Assembly (NCBI GenBank): GCA_964420995.1
Contig: CAYQUX010000016.1
Location: 50,640-114,639 of the forward strand
DNA: 64,000 nt
Source: Leptolinea sp964420995
Lineage (GTDB): Bacteria > Chloroflexota > Anaerolineae > Anaerolineales > Anaerolineaceae
Reading direction: 5' to 3'
Both the position numbers and the translations under genes were made by a program. Shown one piece after another: positions 7,721 through 16,579 of this stretch. Numbering within the stretch: the stretch's first letter is position 1; every line of letters begins with the position of its first letter. A model generated the notes under the pieces. The model was not told the origin of the DNA and did no database searches. It worked only from the letters and a program-made list of their open reading frames with translations.

Positions 7721-9298
7721 ATGATCGAAATCCAGACCAGAAAGACCTCCATTTTGCATACGGCAGTGCAGATTATCCTGGCCCTTACGCTGACGGCTGG
7801 GTTGGCGATCTGTCCCGGGTCAAGCACCAAAGCGCGCGCGATCCCTACTTTCAATATTGTTTCCGTGGTTAAAGATGTGTCTGTAACCATTCAGACATCC
7901 ACCTTCCCGGCTGACAAGTTGTTCACTGTACGCATGGGTTATGGAAACACAAATGGTTCCGGCGGGGTGGTGGTTGCCACGACCAACTCCGGCGCCGGTG
8001 GTGCCTTCCAGGAAACCTACCTGATCCCGGATATTCTTAAAGGTCAGGATGTAATCGCCCTTCGCATGGACGCCCCCGGCGGATTTTATGCGTATAACTA
8101 TTTCCGCAATGACCCCAACTTTTTGAGTCCAGCCAGCGCGATCAACCCGGTTCCGGCACCTGCCGGTTCCACTGCGGCCGCCACCGGCTATACGGGTATA
8201 CCGACATTCTCCATTGCATCTGTTGTGGGTAATTCCAAAGTGACAATCAAAATGCATAACTACCCGGCCAATCGTGATTTTACGGTGCGCATGGGAGTTT
8301 TTGGAACCCTAGCCAAGGGTGGTGAGGTGGTTGGAACAACCAACTCGGGCGAGGGCGGCGATATGGAAGAAACCTATGAGATTCCCGCCTCGTTACGGGG
8401 TGTTCCCCAGATCGCCATTCGCATGGATGCTTCCACATATCTCTTTGCCTATAACTGGTTCTACAACAACTCCACCAATCCTGGCGGGACAGGAGGCACA
8501 GGAGGCACGGGTGGAACCGGCGGCGAATCGGCCCCGGCTGGCGGCGAAGTTGCCGCTCCCGCGCCCGCGCCGGTTGAGCCCACCTATGTTGGCTTCCCCT
8601 CCTTCACCGTTGGTGAGGTGGAAAAGGACAGCACCGTCAGCATTCTAACCAGCAACCTGCCGCTTCGCACGGAATATAAGGTCCTGATGGGTCCCTACGG
8701 CTCACTGGGCGAAAATGGCACACTGGCAGGCGCTGGTTCGGTGGAAGATAACGGAAATATGAAGCTGACCTTCAATATTCCGGCCAATTTACGGGGCAGC
8801 ACATTCATCGCGCTGCGTTTGGAAGCCTCCAACGGATATTACGCGTATAACTGGTTCCGCAATCTGAACACACGGATATCCGCTGCTCCTTCAGCCCCAT
8901 CCGGACCGACCCCCACGCCGGTATCCGCTCTGCCTGAAGGCGAATCGGCACCGGCCTCAGAACCTCCGGCTGCACCTGTAACCAGTCCGAACGTGACCTC
9001 CGATTACAATTCCGTTCCCTCCTTTACCATCAGCTCGGTGGTAAAAGATTCAATGGTCTCTGTGTTTGCCAAAGACTTCCCGGCCAACCAGACCTTTTCG
9101 GTTCGCATGGGTGAATATGGCACGGCGGCCATAAATGGTGTGGTGGTTTCCACCACCGATACCGGAAAAGGCGGCGATTTTACTGCCACGTATTCCATTC
9201 CAGATTCGTTGAAAGGCAGCGAATCGATAGCCATCCGAATGGACAGCACATCGGGTTATTATGCGTTCAACTGGTTCTATAACAGTTCATCCCGCTAA
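7721..9298 (+). CDS. Secreted protein with four copies of an unrecognised ~85-residue domain
   Basis: A 525-residue protein with an N-terminal signal peptide (hydrophobic core about residues 12-32, then an Ala-rich cleavage region). The rest is four copies of one domain, at about nt 7841-8115, 8199-8470, 8592-8868 and 9013-9295. Each copy runs F-T/S-I-x-S-V-V, a V-T/S-I strand, FPANxxFxVRMG, GxVVxTT, a Gly-rich turn, TYxIPxSLKG, IAIRMD and ends YYAYNWFYN. Linkers are rich in Pro, Ala, Thr or Gly; the second contains four GGT triplets. The repeat looks like a beta-sandwich. No LPXTG or transmembrane anchor is seen, so it is probably secreted or loosely attached. It has its own promoter. Function unknown; adhesion or an extracellular matrix role would be speculation. 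Confidence 0.8.
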   Translation: MIEIQTRKTSILHTAVQIILALTLTAGLAICPGSSTKARAIPTFNIVSVVKDVSVTIQTSTFPADKLFTVRMGYGNTNGSGGVVVATTNSGAGGAFQETYLIPDILKGQDVIALRMDAPGGFYAYNYFRNDPNFLSPASAINPVPAPAGSTAAATGYTGIPTFSIASVVGNSKVTIKMHNYPANRDFTVRMGVFGTLAKGGEVVGTTNSGEGGDMEETYEIPASLRGVPQIAIRMDASTYLFAYNWFYNNSTNPGGTGGTGGTGGTGGESAPAGGEVAAPAPAPVEPTYVGFPSFTVGEVEKDSTVSILTSNLPLRTEYKVLMGPYGSLGENGTLAGAGSVEDNGNMKLTFNIPANLRGSTFIALRLEASNGYYAYNWFRNLNTRISAAPSAPSGPTPTPVSALPEGESAPASEPPAAPVTSPNVTSDYNSVPSFTISSVVKDSMVSVFAKDFPANQTFSVRMGEYGTAAINGVVVSTTDTGKGGDFTATYSIPDSLKGSESIAIRMDSTSGYYAFNWFYNSSSR

Positions 9299-9323
9299 TC
9301 TGCCTGAACAATACTAACCTGGG

Positions 9324-9366
9324 ACACGGGGCGAAATTCTTTGCATGTGAATTTCAAACCCCGTGT
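9324..9366 (+). terminator. Long hairpin after the repeat protein gene
   Basis: ACACGGGG and GAAATTC (9324-9339) pair with GAATTTC and ACCCCGTGT (9349-9366) around a 9-nt loop, with a small internal mismatch. No strong T-run follows, so it may be a processing or partial termination hairpin. It ends shortly before the Shine-Dalgarno of the next gene. Confidence 0.45.
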
Positions 9367-9398
9367 TCTGTATTATGGAAGAGCAGGAAGGTAACAAT

Positions 9399-10241
9399 TT
9401 GAAAAAAACAACGTCAACCTTTGTTTTTATCCTTTTGCTGGCAGCAGGTTGTTCAAGCCTACCGATCCAGATTCCTGGAATGACACAACCGACATTGGTG
9501 GCAACCCTGTCTGTACCCATTACGGTCACACCACTGCCGGTTGCCAGTGAACCCGCCGAAAAACCGGAAGCAGCACCCACCCTGGCGCCAACCACACCCA
9601 TACTGCCGAAAATTGATCCTGAAAAGACAGTTTCCCTTTTCCTCGAAGGCCAAAAAACCGGAGCCACGTTTACTCTTACATCCAATCTGTTCAGCGCCGC
9701 GTACGCCGCGAAGATAAAAGACGATGCCGGTCTGGAAGCTGTCATGGGCCCTGCCGGAACACTGGGCGAATTCAAGGTTGGATCCCCCTCCTACGCGGCA
9801 GATTTGATGAAATCCAGCCTGGAAATGACCATCTACAAACCGCAGCCGACCAATATACGGGTTGATCTGGTCATGGAAAATAACGAATGGAAGATCGATG
9901 AGATCACCGCGATCACAACGGGCGGCGAATACCCGTCCAATCCGGAAGGTGTGGTGTTGAGTTTTCTGACGGCCTACCAGGAATCGCCGGATAAAATGTC
10001 CGGCTTCCTGACGGGAGCCCGGCGCGGGCAGCAACCACCCGGCGGGGCGGCGGGAATGCTGCAAATCAGAGGCAGCCTGGAGGGAATGGTCGTGCAATCA
10101 GCCGCGGTCAGTCCGGAACCGCCCACGGCTTCGATAGTTGTCATCATTCGGGCAGGCGGAAAAGATTATCCAAGGAAATTCTTCCTCACCAAAGAGGCTT
10201 CCATCTGGGGAATTGATGCCATTGAAGTATCCAACGACTAG
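9399..10241 (+). CDS. Secreted lipoprotein, function unknown
   Basis: 280 residues from the TTG at 9399, chosen because AGGAAGG (9385-9391) lies 7 nt upstream and the signal peptide then begins at once. The signal ends in a lipobox (LLAAGC). A Pro/Thr/Ala-rich stalk (about residues 30-75) is followed by two similar segments (one around FLEGQKTGATF and one around FLTAYQESPDKM) that look like NTF2/DUF4878-type modules with a final beta-strand such as NEWKIDEI. The second is rich in Gly and Arg in its middle. It follows the repeat protein and could be co-expressed with it through the hairpin at 9324-9366. No specific function is inferred. Confidence 0.65.
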   Translation: MKKTTSTFVFILLLAAGCSSLPIQIPGMTQPTLVATLSVPITVTPLPVASEPAEKPEAAPTLAPTTPILPKIDPEKTVSLFLEGQKTGATFTLTSNLFSAAYAAKIKDDAGLEAVMGPAGTLGEFKVGSPSYAADLMKSSLEMTIYKPQPTNIRVDLVMENNEWKIDEITAITTGGEYPSNPEGVVLSFLTAYQESPDKMSGFLTGARRGQQPPGGAAGMLQIRGSLEGMVVQSAAVSPEPPTASIVVIIRAGGKDYPRKFFLTKEASIWGIDAIEVSND

Positions 10242-10328
10242 GAAACCCCCGGCGTGATAAGGCAACACTGTTGATCCTGAATGTGTACCTTTATGAACGT
10301 CTTTGTCATATTCATATTACCCACATGG

Positions 10329-10379
10329 TATAATGGCTACAAAGAGGGTAGGTAACGGTTAATTGCCTGGCTTACCCTC
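10329..10379 (+). promoter_or_regulatory. -10 box and leader hairpin of the glucan phosphorylase gene
   Basis: A perfect TATAAT (10329-10334) lies 115 nt upstream of the gene. The leader then has an inverted repeat, GAGGGTA (10344-10350) and TACCCTC (10373-10379), followed by an AT-rich run. This could be an attenuator-like hairpin. No convincing -35 box is seen. Confidence 0.4.
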
Positions 10380-10449
10380 GTTATTTATTAATGCATTCGT
10401 TTTTGTTATTAACGGAATCGAACTTGCAACCTGATTAATAGGTGGCTTT

Positions 10450-12639
10450 ATGGAGCAAAATCTTCGAGTATTACCCAATCATTTCAGTCTTCCGCGGCGG
10501 TTGGCACGGCTATCCGAGCTGGCCTATAACCTGTGGTGGACCTGGAATCCGGAAGCCCAGATGCTGTTCTCATTCATTGACAAAATGCTCTGGGAACGGT
10601 TATCTCATAATCCCATAGCTTTCCTTCGACAGGTGGAGCGCGCGCGGTTGAATGCGGTCACCGGAGACCGGAATTACCTGGATTTCTATGACCGGGTTCT
10701 GCGCAACTTCGATAATTATATGAACGCCGAGAACACCTGGTATGAAAAAACGCACCCGGACGAGAAAGATAAACAGATTGCGTATTTCTCCTTCGAGTTC
10801 GGTCTGCACGAATCATTGCCGGTATACGCGGGTGGTCTGGGAATTCTTTCCGGCGATCACCTGAAAGAGGCCAGTGATCTGGGTATGCCGCTTGTAGCCG
10901 TTGGTTTTGTGTATATCCTCGGCTACTTCGCCCAGCGCATCACGGAAGACGGCTGGCAGGAAACACGCACCCAGGTGTTGAAACTTGACGAAATGCCGGT
11001 AATCCCCCTCTATGATGAAAACGCGCGGCCTTTGATTGTGGAAGTGGAACTGCCGAAACGTACTGTGGCCGCCCGACTGTGGAAAGTTCAGGTTGGCCGT
11101 GTTTCCCTCTATTTGATGGACACAAATGTGGCCACCAACAATCCAACCGACCAGCAATTAACCTCGCGCCTTTACTCCAGTGATCTGGACGTGCGTATTT
11201 CCCAGGAAATCCTGCTGGGTATTGGTGGGGTGCGGGTACTGCGAAAGTTGAATTATTCGCCGGATGTCTGGCACATGAATGAAGGGCACTCCGCCTTCCT
11301 GGTGCTGGAACGCATCCGTGAACTGGTTGCCGGCGGAATGACATTTGACAATGCCGCGAAGCTGGTACGCAAGTCCAACGTTTTCACCACGCATACTCCG
11401 GTACCGGCGGGGAATGACACGTTCCCGTTCTGGCTGCTGGACAAGTATTTTGACCACTATTTCCCGGAATTGAAGCTCACCCACGACGAATTTATCAAGC
11501 TGGGCAGCAGTCCTTCGGAATGGGGAGAGCAATTCAGTATGCCGGTATTGGCGCTGAAACTGTCTGACCATCGGAATGGCGTCTCGGAACTCCACGGAGA
11601 GGTATCCCGCAAGATGTGGCAGTTCCTGTGGCCAAATGCCACGGAGGCGGAAGTACCCATCACGCACATTACCAATGGCGTGCATACCGGTTCATGGATC
11701 GCCCGCCGCATGCGCCTGTTGTTTGACCGTTATTTCGGACCGGACTGGCTTCAGCATGTGGACGATCCTGAGATGTGGGCACAGATTGAGGAAATTCCTG
11801 ATGCCGAACTCTGGGCCATCCGACGGCACTTAAAACGCAAACTGGTGACCTTCGCGAATGAACGCGCGCGGCGCGCCTGGTTGAGTAATTCCGTCCACCC
11901 GGTACAGGTGATTGCCGGAGGCGTTCTGCTGGAGCAATATTCCCTGACCATCGGGTTTGCCCGACGCTTTGCCACGTATAAACGTGCCAATCTGATCATG
12001 CGTGATGTCGACAGACTGCTGCGCATCATCAATAATCCATCCATGCCTGTGCAGATTCTCTTTGCCGGGAAAGCGCATCCGGCGGATGAACCAGGCAAGT
12101 TGTTGATCCAGGAAGTCTACCGCATGGTCAAAAATTCGCATGCCGGCGGCCGCCTGGTATTCCTGGAAGATTATGACATGAACGTGGCGCGCTACCTGGT
12201 GCAGGGTGTGGACGTGTGGATGAACACTCCGCGCCGTCCCCTGGAAGCCAGTGGCACATCCGGTCAGAAGGCGGCTGTAAACGGTGTACTCAATTTCTCC
12301 GTACTTGACGGCTGGTGGCGTGAAGGATTCAATGGCCGCAACGGTTGGGCCATCGGTGATGAAGTTGACCGCCAGGATACCAACGAACAGGATGAAATTG
12401 ACGCCGCTTCACTGTATGACACGCTGGAGAAAGAGATCATCCCGTTGTATTATGCCAATCGTTCCGCGGATAACATGCCGAATGAATGGATTGGAAAAAT
12501 CAAGGAATCCATCCGCACGCTTGCCCCTCAGTTCAGCACGCGCCGAATGTTAAAAGAGTATATGGAGCAGATGTATTTACCGGGAATGAACGCGAACCCG
12601 GATGAAATTGAAGAGGTTGAGGAAAGCAGCAAGGTATGA
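10450..12639 (+). CDS. glgP: Alpha-glucan phosphorylase (GT35, short type)
   Basis: 729 residues. Releases glucose-1-phosphate from glycogen or maltodextrin with pyridoxal phosphate. The N-terminus (LAYNLWWTWNPEA) is typical of the short bacterial phosphorylases that lack the animal regulatory region. The substrate-site loop YAGGLGILSGDHLKEASDLG and the PLP-site motif EASGTSGQKAAVNG, with the probable PLP lysine at residue 607, are present, as is the C-terminal LDGWWREGF. A Shine-Dalgarno-like GGTGG precedes the ATG. The stop overlaps the UPF0316 gene by 4 nt (ATGA). It is a cytoplasmic enzyme of storage-glucan use; no other glycogen gene is nearby. Confidence 0.92.
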   Translation: MEQNLRVLPNHFSLPRRLARLSELAYNLWWTWNPEAQMLFSFIDKMLWERLSHNPIAFLRQVERARLNAVTGDRNYLDFYDRVLRNFDNYMNAENTWYEKTHPDEKDKQIAYFSFEFGLHESLPVYAGGLGILSGDHLKEASDLGMPLVAVGFVYILGYFAQRITEDGWQETRTQVLKLDEMPVIPLYDENARPLIVEVELPKRTVAARLWKVQVGRVSLYLMDTNVATNNPTDQQLTSRLYSSDLDVRISQEILLGIGGVRVLRKLNYSPDVWHMNEGHSAFLVLERIRELVAGGMTFDNAAKLVRKSNVFTTHTPVPAGNDTFPFWLLDKYFDHYFPELKLTHDEFIKLGSSPSEWGEQFSMPVLALKLSDHRNGVSELHGEVSRKMWQFLWPNATEAEVPITHITNGVHTGSWIARRMRLLFDRYFGPDWLQHVDDPEMWAQIEEIPDAELWAIRRHLKRKLVTFANERARRAWLSNSVHPVQVIAGGVLLEQYSLTIGFARRFATYKRANLIMRDVDRLLRIINNPSMPVQILFAGKAHPADEPGKLLIQEVYRMVKNSHAGGRLVFLEDYDMNVARYLVQGVDVWMNTPRRPLEASGTSGQKAAVNGVLNFSVLDGWWREGFNGRNGWAIGDEVDRQDTNEQDEIDAASLYDTLEKEIIPLYYANRSADNMPNEWIGKIKESIRTLAPQFSTRRMLKEYMEQMYLPGMNANPDEIEEVEESSKV

Positions 12640-13169
12640 ATTTTAGCGTCATCTCCTCCCCACAGGCCTGGTTGTTTGCCCTGCTGATCTTCATGCTGCG
12701 GGTGGGAGATATGTCACTGGATACCCTGCGCGTGCTGTTTGTGGTGCGCGGACGAAAAGGTATCGCCTGGATACTGGGATTTTTTCAATCGCTTCTATTT
12801 GTCATTGCCATCACATCTGTACTGTCGCAACTGGATAACCCGCTGAATATCCTGGGATACGCCGCGGGTTTTGCCACAGGGAATGTGCTGGGCATGCTCA
12901 TCGAAGAGCGTTTAGCCGTCGGGCATATCCAGTTGACCATTTTCAGCATCAACCGCGGGGCGGCGGTATGTGATGCCTTGCGCATAGCCGGATTTGGCGT
13001 GACCGAGATTCCCGGCCGTGGAAAGAACGGCACCGTGTCTGTCATCCTGACCAACGTTTTCCGCAAAGATGTCGACCGGCTGGAAACCATCATACTTGAA
13101 ACCGACCCCGAGGCGTTTGTCACCCGAGAGGATGTCCGTCCCATGCGGCGGGGTTTCTGGCGGGCTTAA
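12636..13169 (+). CDS. UPF0316 (DUF5698/DUF2179) membrane protein
   Basis: 177 residues: three N-terminal membrane helices (including the conserved RVGDMSLDTLRVLF and GYAAGFATGNVLGMLIEERLA) followed by a cytoplasmic DUF2179-type domain (about 95-170). The family is widespread and of unknown function. It is translationally coupled to the phosphorylase gene by an ATGA overlap. Its stop codon shares bases with the stop of the convergent NfeD gene within TTAA (13166-13169). Confidence 0.82.
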   Translation: MNFSVISSPQAWLFALLIFMLRVGDMSLDTLRVLFVVRGRKGIAWILGFFQSLLFVIAITSVLSQLDNPLNILGYAAGFATGNVLGMLIEERLAVGHIQLTIFSINRGAAVCDALRIAGFGVTEIPGRGKNGTVSVILTNVFRKDVDRLETIILETDPEAFVTREDVRPMRRGFWRA

Positions 13170-14518
13170 TCGGGTTTGAGTGCGGAGGGTTTCACCCGCA
13201 CGTGCAATCCATCCACCGCGGTGATCACCACCTGACCTTGTCGGAGGACAGCCGGGCTGTTTGATTCCAGCACCGCGCTCCAGCGTTCCCCGGCCACCTG
13301 AACTTCACCCTCCGGGTTGATGTCAGTCACGGCGTAGCCGGTTTTTCCCACCATGGTTTCAATCCCGGCAATGACCGGTTTCTTCTGTGCCAGAATCCCC
13401 AGACTGACCACTCCGAAAAAGAAAGCGCCCAGAACAAACCCCGTGCCGATGACCAGCGGGATGGATACCGCAGGGTAACCGGGGAGGCGAATGCTGTTAA
13501 ACAATACCAACGCGCCAACAATGAACGAGACCGTTCCGGCGGCCGTCAGGGCGCCATGCGTGGGGGCTTTGATATCCAGAATAAATAAGACAAACGCGGC
13601 CACCATGAACACCAGACCGAAAAGATTGACGGGCAGGATGCCCATGCCATAGATGGCCAGAGCGATACAGATTACTCCCAGAAAACCGGCCACCCAGCCG
13701 CCGGGAGATGATATTTCAATAAGTACCGCCTGCGCGCCAATGGCCAGTAGCAGGAAAAGCAAATTGGGGTTGGTCAACATCATCAACAGACTTTCGATCA
13801 AGGATAGATCGAACGTTTCGATGTTCGCGTTGCTGACGATCAATGTCGTAGAGGAATCACCTGCAAGTGTGACTCTACGTCCATCCAATTTTTTCAGTAC
13901 ATCTTCAGGAGAGTCGGCCAAAATATCCACCAGACCGGCATTCACTGCTTCCGTTGCTGATACCGCCCGGGCGGATTCAATGGTCGCCTCGGCCAATTCA
14001 ACGGCCTTTTGCCCTCGGCCGGCAGCCAGGCTGCGGACAGTGGCTTTAAGGATCTCTTTTACCTTTGATTCCATGGTGGCGCCAATATCTTCGCCGCTGG
14101 ACCCTACCGGACTGGCCGCCCCGATGGCGGTTTCGGGGGCCATGGCGGAGGCGTGCCCGGCCAAGGTGATGATCGTCCCGGCGCTGCCTGCCATGGCTCC
14201 ACGCGGGGCGATATACACAATGATCGGTACTTTGCTGGAACGAATTTCCGTCACCACCCGGTTCATTAACTCAATACTTCCACCCGGTGTATTAAGCTGA
14301 AGCATCAGGGCATCATACGATCGGTCTTCCGCGTTCTGAATGCCGCGGTCAATATAGTCAACCATCACCGACGTGACCGGCCCGTTATACGTCAACAGCA
14401 GCACTCGGGAATTTGTCCCGAGGGCGGAGGTTGTCGTGAAGATTATCGCCAGGCATCCGGCAATAAAGCCAGGGATGAGGATGTTTTTTATGAGTGATTT
14501 GGGAAAAAATGGTTTCAT
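13166..14518 (-). CDS. NfeD-type membrane-bound serine protease
   Basis: 450 residues. A signal or first membrane helix is followed by a ClpP-like domain (about 38-240) with the nucleophile motif MAGSAGT and a downstream lysine-rich helix (KVKEILKAT) expected to carry the catalytic Lys. About five membrane helices follow (240-370), then a C-terminal OB-fold NfeD domain (about 385-450, starting METMVGKTGYAV). Such proteins cleave or partner with stomatin-like membrane proteins. No stomatin gene is adjacent. The start lies 6 nt after a TATAAT with no Shine-Dalgarno, which suggests a leaderless mRNA. Confidence 0.88.
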   Translation of the reverse strand: MKPFFPKSLIKNILIPGFIAGCLAIIFTTTSALGTNSRVLLLTYNGPVTSVMVDYIDRGIQNAEDRSYDALMLQLNTPGGSIELMNRVVTEIRSSKVPIIVYIAPRGAMAGSAGTIITLAGHASAMAPETAIGAASPVGSSGEDIGATMESKVKEILKATVRSLAAGRGQKAVELAEATIESARAVSATEAVNAGLVDILADSPEDVLKKLDGRRVTLAGDSSTTLIVSNANIETFDLSLIESLLMMLTNPNLLFLLLAIGAQAVLIEISSPGGWVAGFLGVICIALAIYGMGILPVNLFGLVFMVAAFVLFILDIKAPTHGALTAAGTVSFIVGALVLFNSIRLPGYPAVSIPLVIGTGFVLGAFFFGVVSLGILAQKKPVIAGIETMVGKTGYAVTDINPEGEVQVAGERWSAVLESNSPAVLRQGQVVITAVDGLHVRVKPSALKPD

Positions 14519-14524
14519 AAACCC

Positions 14525-14530
14525 ATTATA
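14525..14530 (-). promoter_or_regulatory. -10 box for a leaderless NfeD transcript
   Basis: Minus-strand TATAAT, then GGGTTT, then the ATG at 14518. The spacing of 6 nt places the transcription start at the start codon. Confidence 0.55.
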
Positions 14531-14671
14531 CGCAGTCTACCGCAGACAGCCATGCCGTATATATGGTCTTTTGAGTCATCACATATAAGATTCTTCTAAA
14601 ATGTTAATATTTTTCATGCAATTTAGGCTTATCCTAGGCAGGAATAAGAATTTGCGCCAGGAGAGTGCGAT

Positions 14672-16528
14672 ATGGGAAAAATTATTGGTATTGACCTGGG
14701 TACAACCAACAGCGTTGTATCTGTTATGGAAGGCGGAGAACCCGTAGTCATTTCGACGGCAGAAGGCTCACGCCTTTGCCCATCAGTGGTCGCGTTCAGC
14801 AAGAACGGAGAACGGCTGGTGGGGCAGACTGCCAAACGTCAGGCGGTCATCAATTCGGATAACACGATATCTTCCATCAAGCGTTTCATGGGCCGCCATT
14901 ATGATGAGGTGGAGCAGGAACGTAAAATGGTTCCGTATTCCATTGTGAAAGGCGCCGGTGGTGACGCGCGGGTAAAGATTCCGCAGACCGGCAAGGAATA
15001 CACGCCGCAGGAAATCTCGGCCATGATACTGGCCAAACTGAAGACGGATGCGGAAGCCCATCTCGGGCAGCCGGTAACCCAGGCTGTGATCACCGTACCG
15101 GCGTATTTCAATGACAGTCAACGGCAGGCAACCAAGGATGCCGGCCGCATAGCCGGGCTGGAAGTGCTGCGCATCATTAATGAACCAACGGCTTCCGCTC
15201 TGGCGTACGGACTTGAGAAAAAGTCCAACGAAAAGATTCTCGTCTTTGATCTTGGCGGCGGTACGTTTGACGTATCCGTTCTGGAAGTTGGCGACGGCGT
15301 ATTTGAGGTCAAATCCACCAATGGGGATACCCATCTGGGTGGAGATGACTGGGACGAGCGCATTGTCAACTGGCTGGCAGATGAATTCAAGAAGGATCAG
15401 GGTATCGATCTACGGCAAGACCGCCAGGCGCTGCAACGACTGCGCGAAGCGGCTGAAAAAGCCAAGATCGAGCTATCTACGTTGATGGAGACGGATATCA
15501 ACCTGCCGTATATCACGGCAGATGCCAGCGGTCCGCGCCATCTGCAGATAAAACTCAACCGTGCCCGCTTTGAACAGATGACAGCCGACCTGCTGAATCG
15601 GTGCAAAGCTCCGTTTGAGTCCGCTTTGAAAGATTCGGGTTTTTCCGCGAAAGATATTGACGAGGTTGTCCTGGTGGGAGGTTCCACCCGTATGCCCATG
15701 GTACAGGACCTGGTGCGTTCATTGACCGGCAAGGATCCAAACCGGGGTGTCAACCCGGATGAGGTGGTGTCGGTCGGTGCGGCTATTCAGGGCGGTGTGC
15801 TGGGTGGTGAGGTCAAAGATGTATTGCTGCTTGATGTAACACCGTTGACCCTGGGTCTTGAAACTCTGGGCAGCGTAATGACCCCGCTGATCGAACGAAA
15901 CACGACCATCCCGGTTAAAAAGTCGCAGGTGTTCTCCACAGCGGATGATAACCAGACAGCCGTGGACATCCATGTGCTGCAGGGTGAGCGCCCGATGGCC
16001 GGTGATAATATGAGCCTGGGACGCTTCCGTCTGGAAGGCATCCCCATGGCGCCGCGCGGCATCCCGCAAGTGGAAGTCACCTTTGATATTGATGCCAATG
16101 GCATTTTGAACGTTTCAGCCAAAGATAATGCCAGCGGCCGCGAACAGAAGGTCACCATCACGGCTTCCACCAACCTGAACAAGGCGGAAATTGACCGCAT
16201 GATGAAAGACGCCGAAGCCAATCGCGCAGAAGATGCGCGTCGCAAGTCAGTGGTGGAAGTGCGTAACCAGGCGGATACCGTCGCGTACGCTGCCGAGAAG
16301 ATGATGAAAGATAACGGTGGAACGGATCACGGCGCTTTGCAGGAAAAGGTTGCCGCGCTGCGCCAGGCGATGAACGGGGAAGACATTTCGCGCATGCAAA
16401 GCCTGATGCAGGAAGTCCAGCAGGCCGTCCAGGCGGCGGCTCAAACCGCCCCAACCGGTGAACCGGAAGCCGAGCCACAGACCACCCGGCAGGGTGATGT
16501 GGTGGACGGCGAATTCAAGGAAGCATAA
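14672..16528 (+). CDS. dnaK: Molecular chaperone DnaK (Hsp70)
   Basis: 618 residues. ATPase signatures IGIDLGTTNSVV at the N-terminus, DLGGGTFDVSVL and VLVGGSTRMP are present, followed by the substrate-binding domain and the usual C-terminal end VVDGEFKEA. It folds proteins with DnaJ and GrpE, neither of which is adjacent, so the gene stands alone. AGGAG (14659-14663) is the Shine-Dalgarno. I see no CIRCE element; an imperfect repeat, CTTATCCT and AGGAATAAG (14628-14648), lies in the leader and could be regulatory. A strong terminator follows the gene. Confidence 0.96.
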   Translation: MGKIIGIDLGTTNSVVSVMEGGEPVVISTAEGSRLCPSVVAFSKNGERLVGQTAKRQAVINSDNTISSIKRFMGRHYDEVEQERKMVPYSIVKGAGGDARVKIPQTGKEYTPQEISAMILAKLKTDAEAHLGQPVTQAVITVPAYFNDSQRQATKDAGRIAGLEVLRIINEPTASALAYGLEKKSNEKILVFDLGGGTFDVSVLEVGDGVFEVKSTNGDTHLGGDDWDERIVNWLADEFKKDQGIDLRQDRQALQRLREAAEKAKIELSTLMETDINLPYITADASGPRHLQIKLNRARFEQMTADLLNRCKAPFESALKDSGFSAKDIDEVVLVGGSTRMPMVQDLVRSLTGKDPNRGVNPDEVVSVGAAIQGGVLGGEVKDVLLLDVTPLTLGLETLGSVMTPLIERNTTIPVKKSQVFSTADDNQTAVDIHVLQGERPMAGDNMSLGRFRLEGIPMAPRGIPQVEVTFDIDANGILNVSAKDNASGREQKVTITASTNLNKAEIDRMMKDAEANRAEDARRKSVVEVRNQADTVAYAAEKMMKDNGGTDHGALQEKVAALRQAMNGEDISRMQSLMQEVQQAVQAAAQTAPTGEPEAEPQTTRQGDVVDGEFKEA

Positions 16529-16540
16529 GATTTGAATTTA

Positions 16541-16579
16541 GACCTTTAGGGTTTTCAAAACCCTAAAGGTCTTTTTTTT
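16541..16579 (+). terminator. Rho-independent terminator of dnaK
   Basis: A near-perfect stem GACCTTTAGGGTTTT / AAAACCCTAAAGGTC (16541-16571) is followed by eight T. It also overlaps the end of the convergent YfhO-like gene and may serve both strands. Confidence 0.92.

Noticed and set aside
8485..8530. Short GGT-rich tandem repeat that could suggest a CRISPR-like or minisatellite array
   Set aside because: It encodes a Gly-Gly-Thr linker in frame between domains 2 and 3 of the secreted protein; there are no spacers.
14519..14671. CIRCE/HrcA operator upstream of dnaK
   Set aside because: No TTAGCACTC-type inverted repeat is present; only an imperfect, unrelated repeat at 14628-14648.
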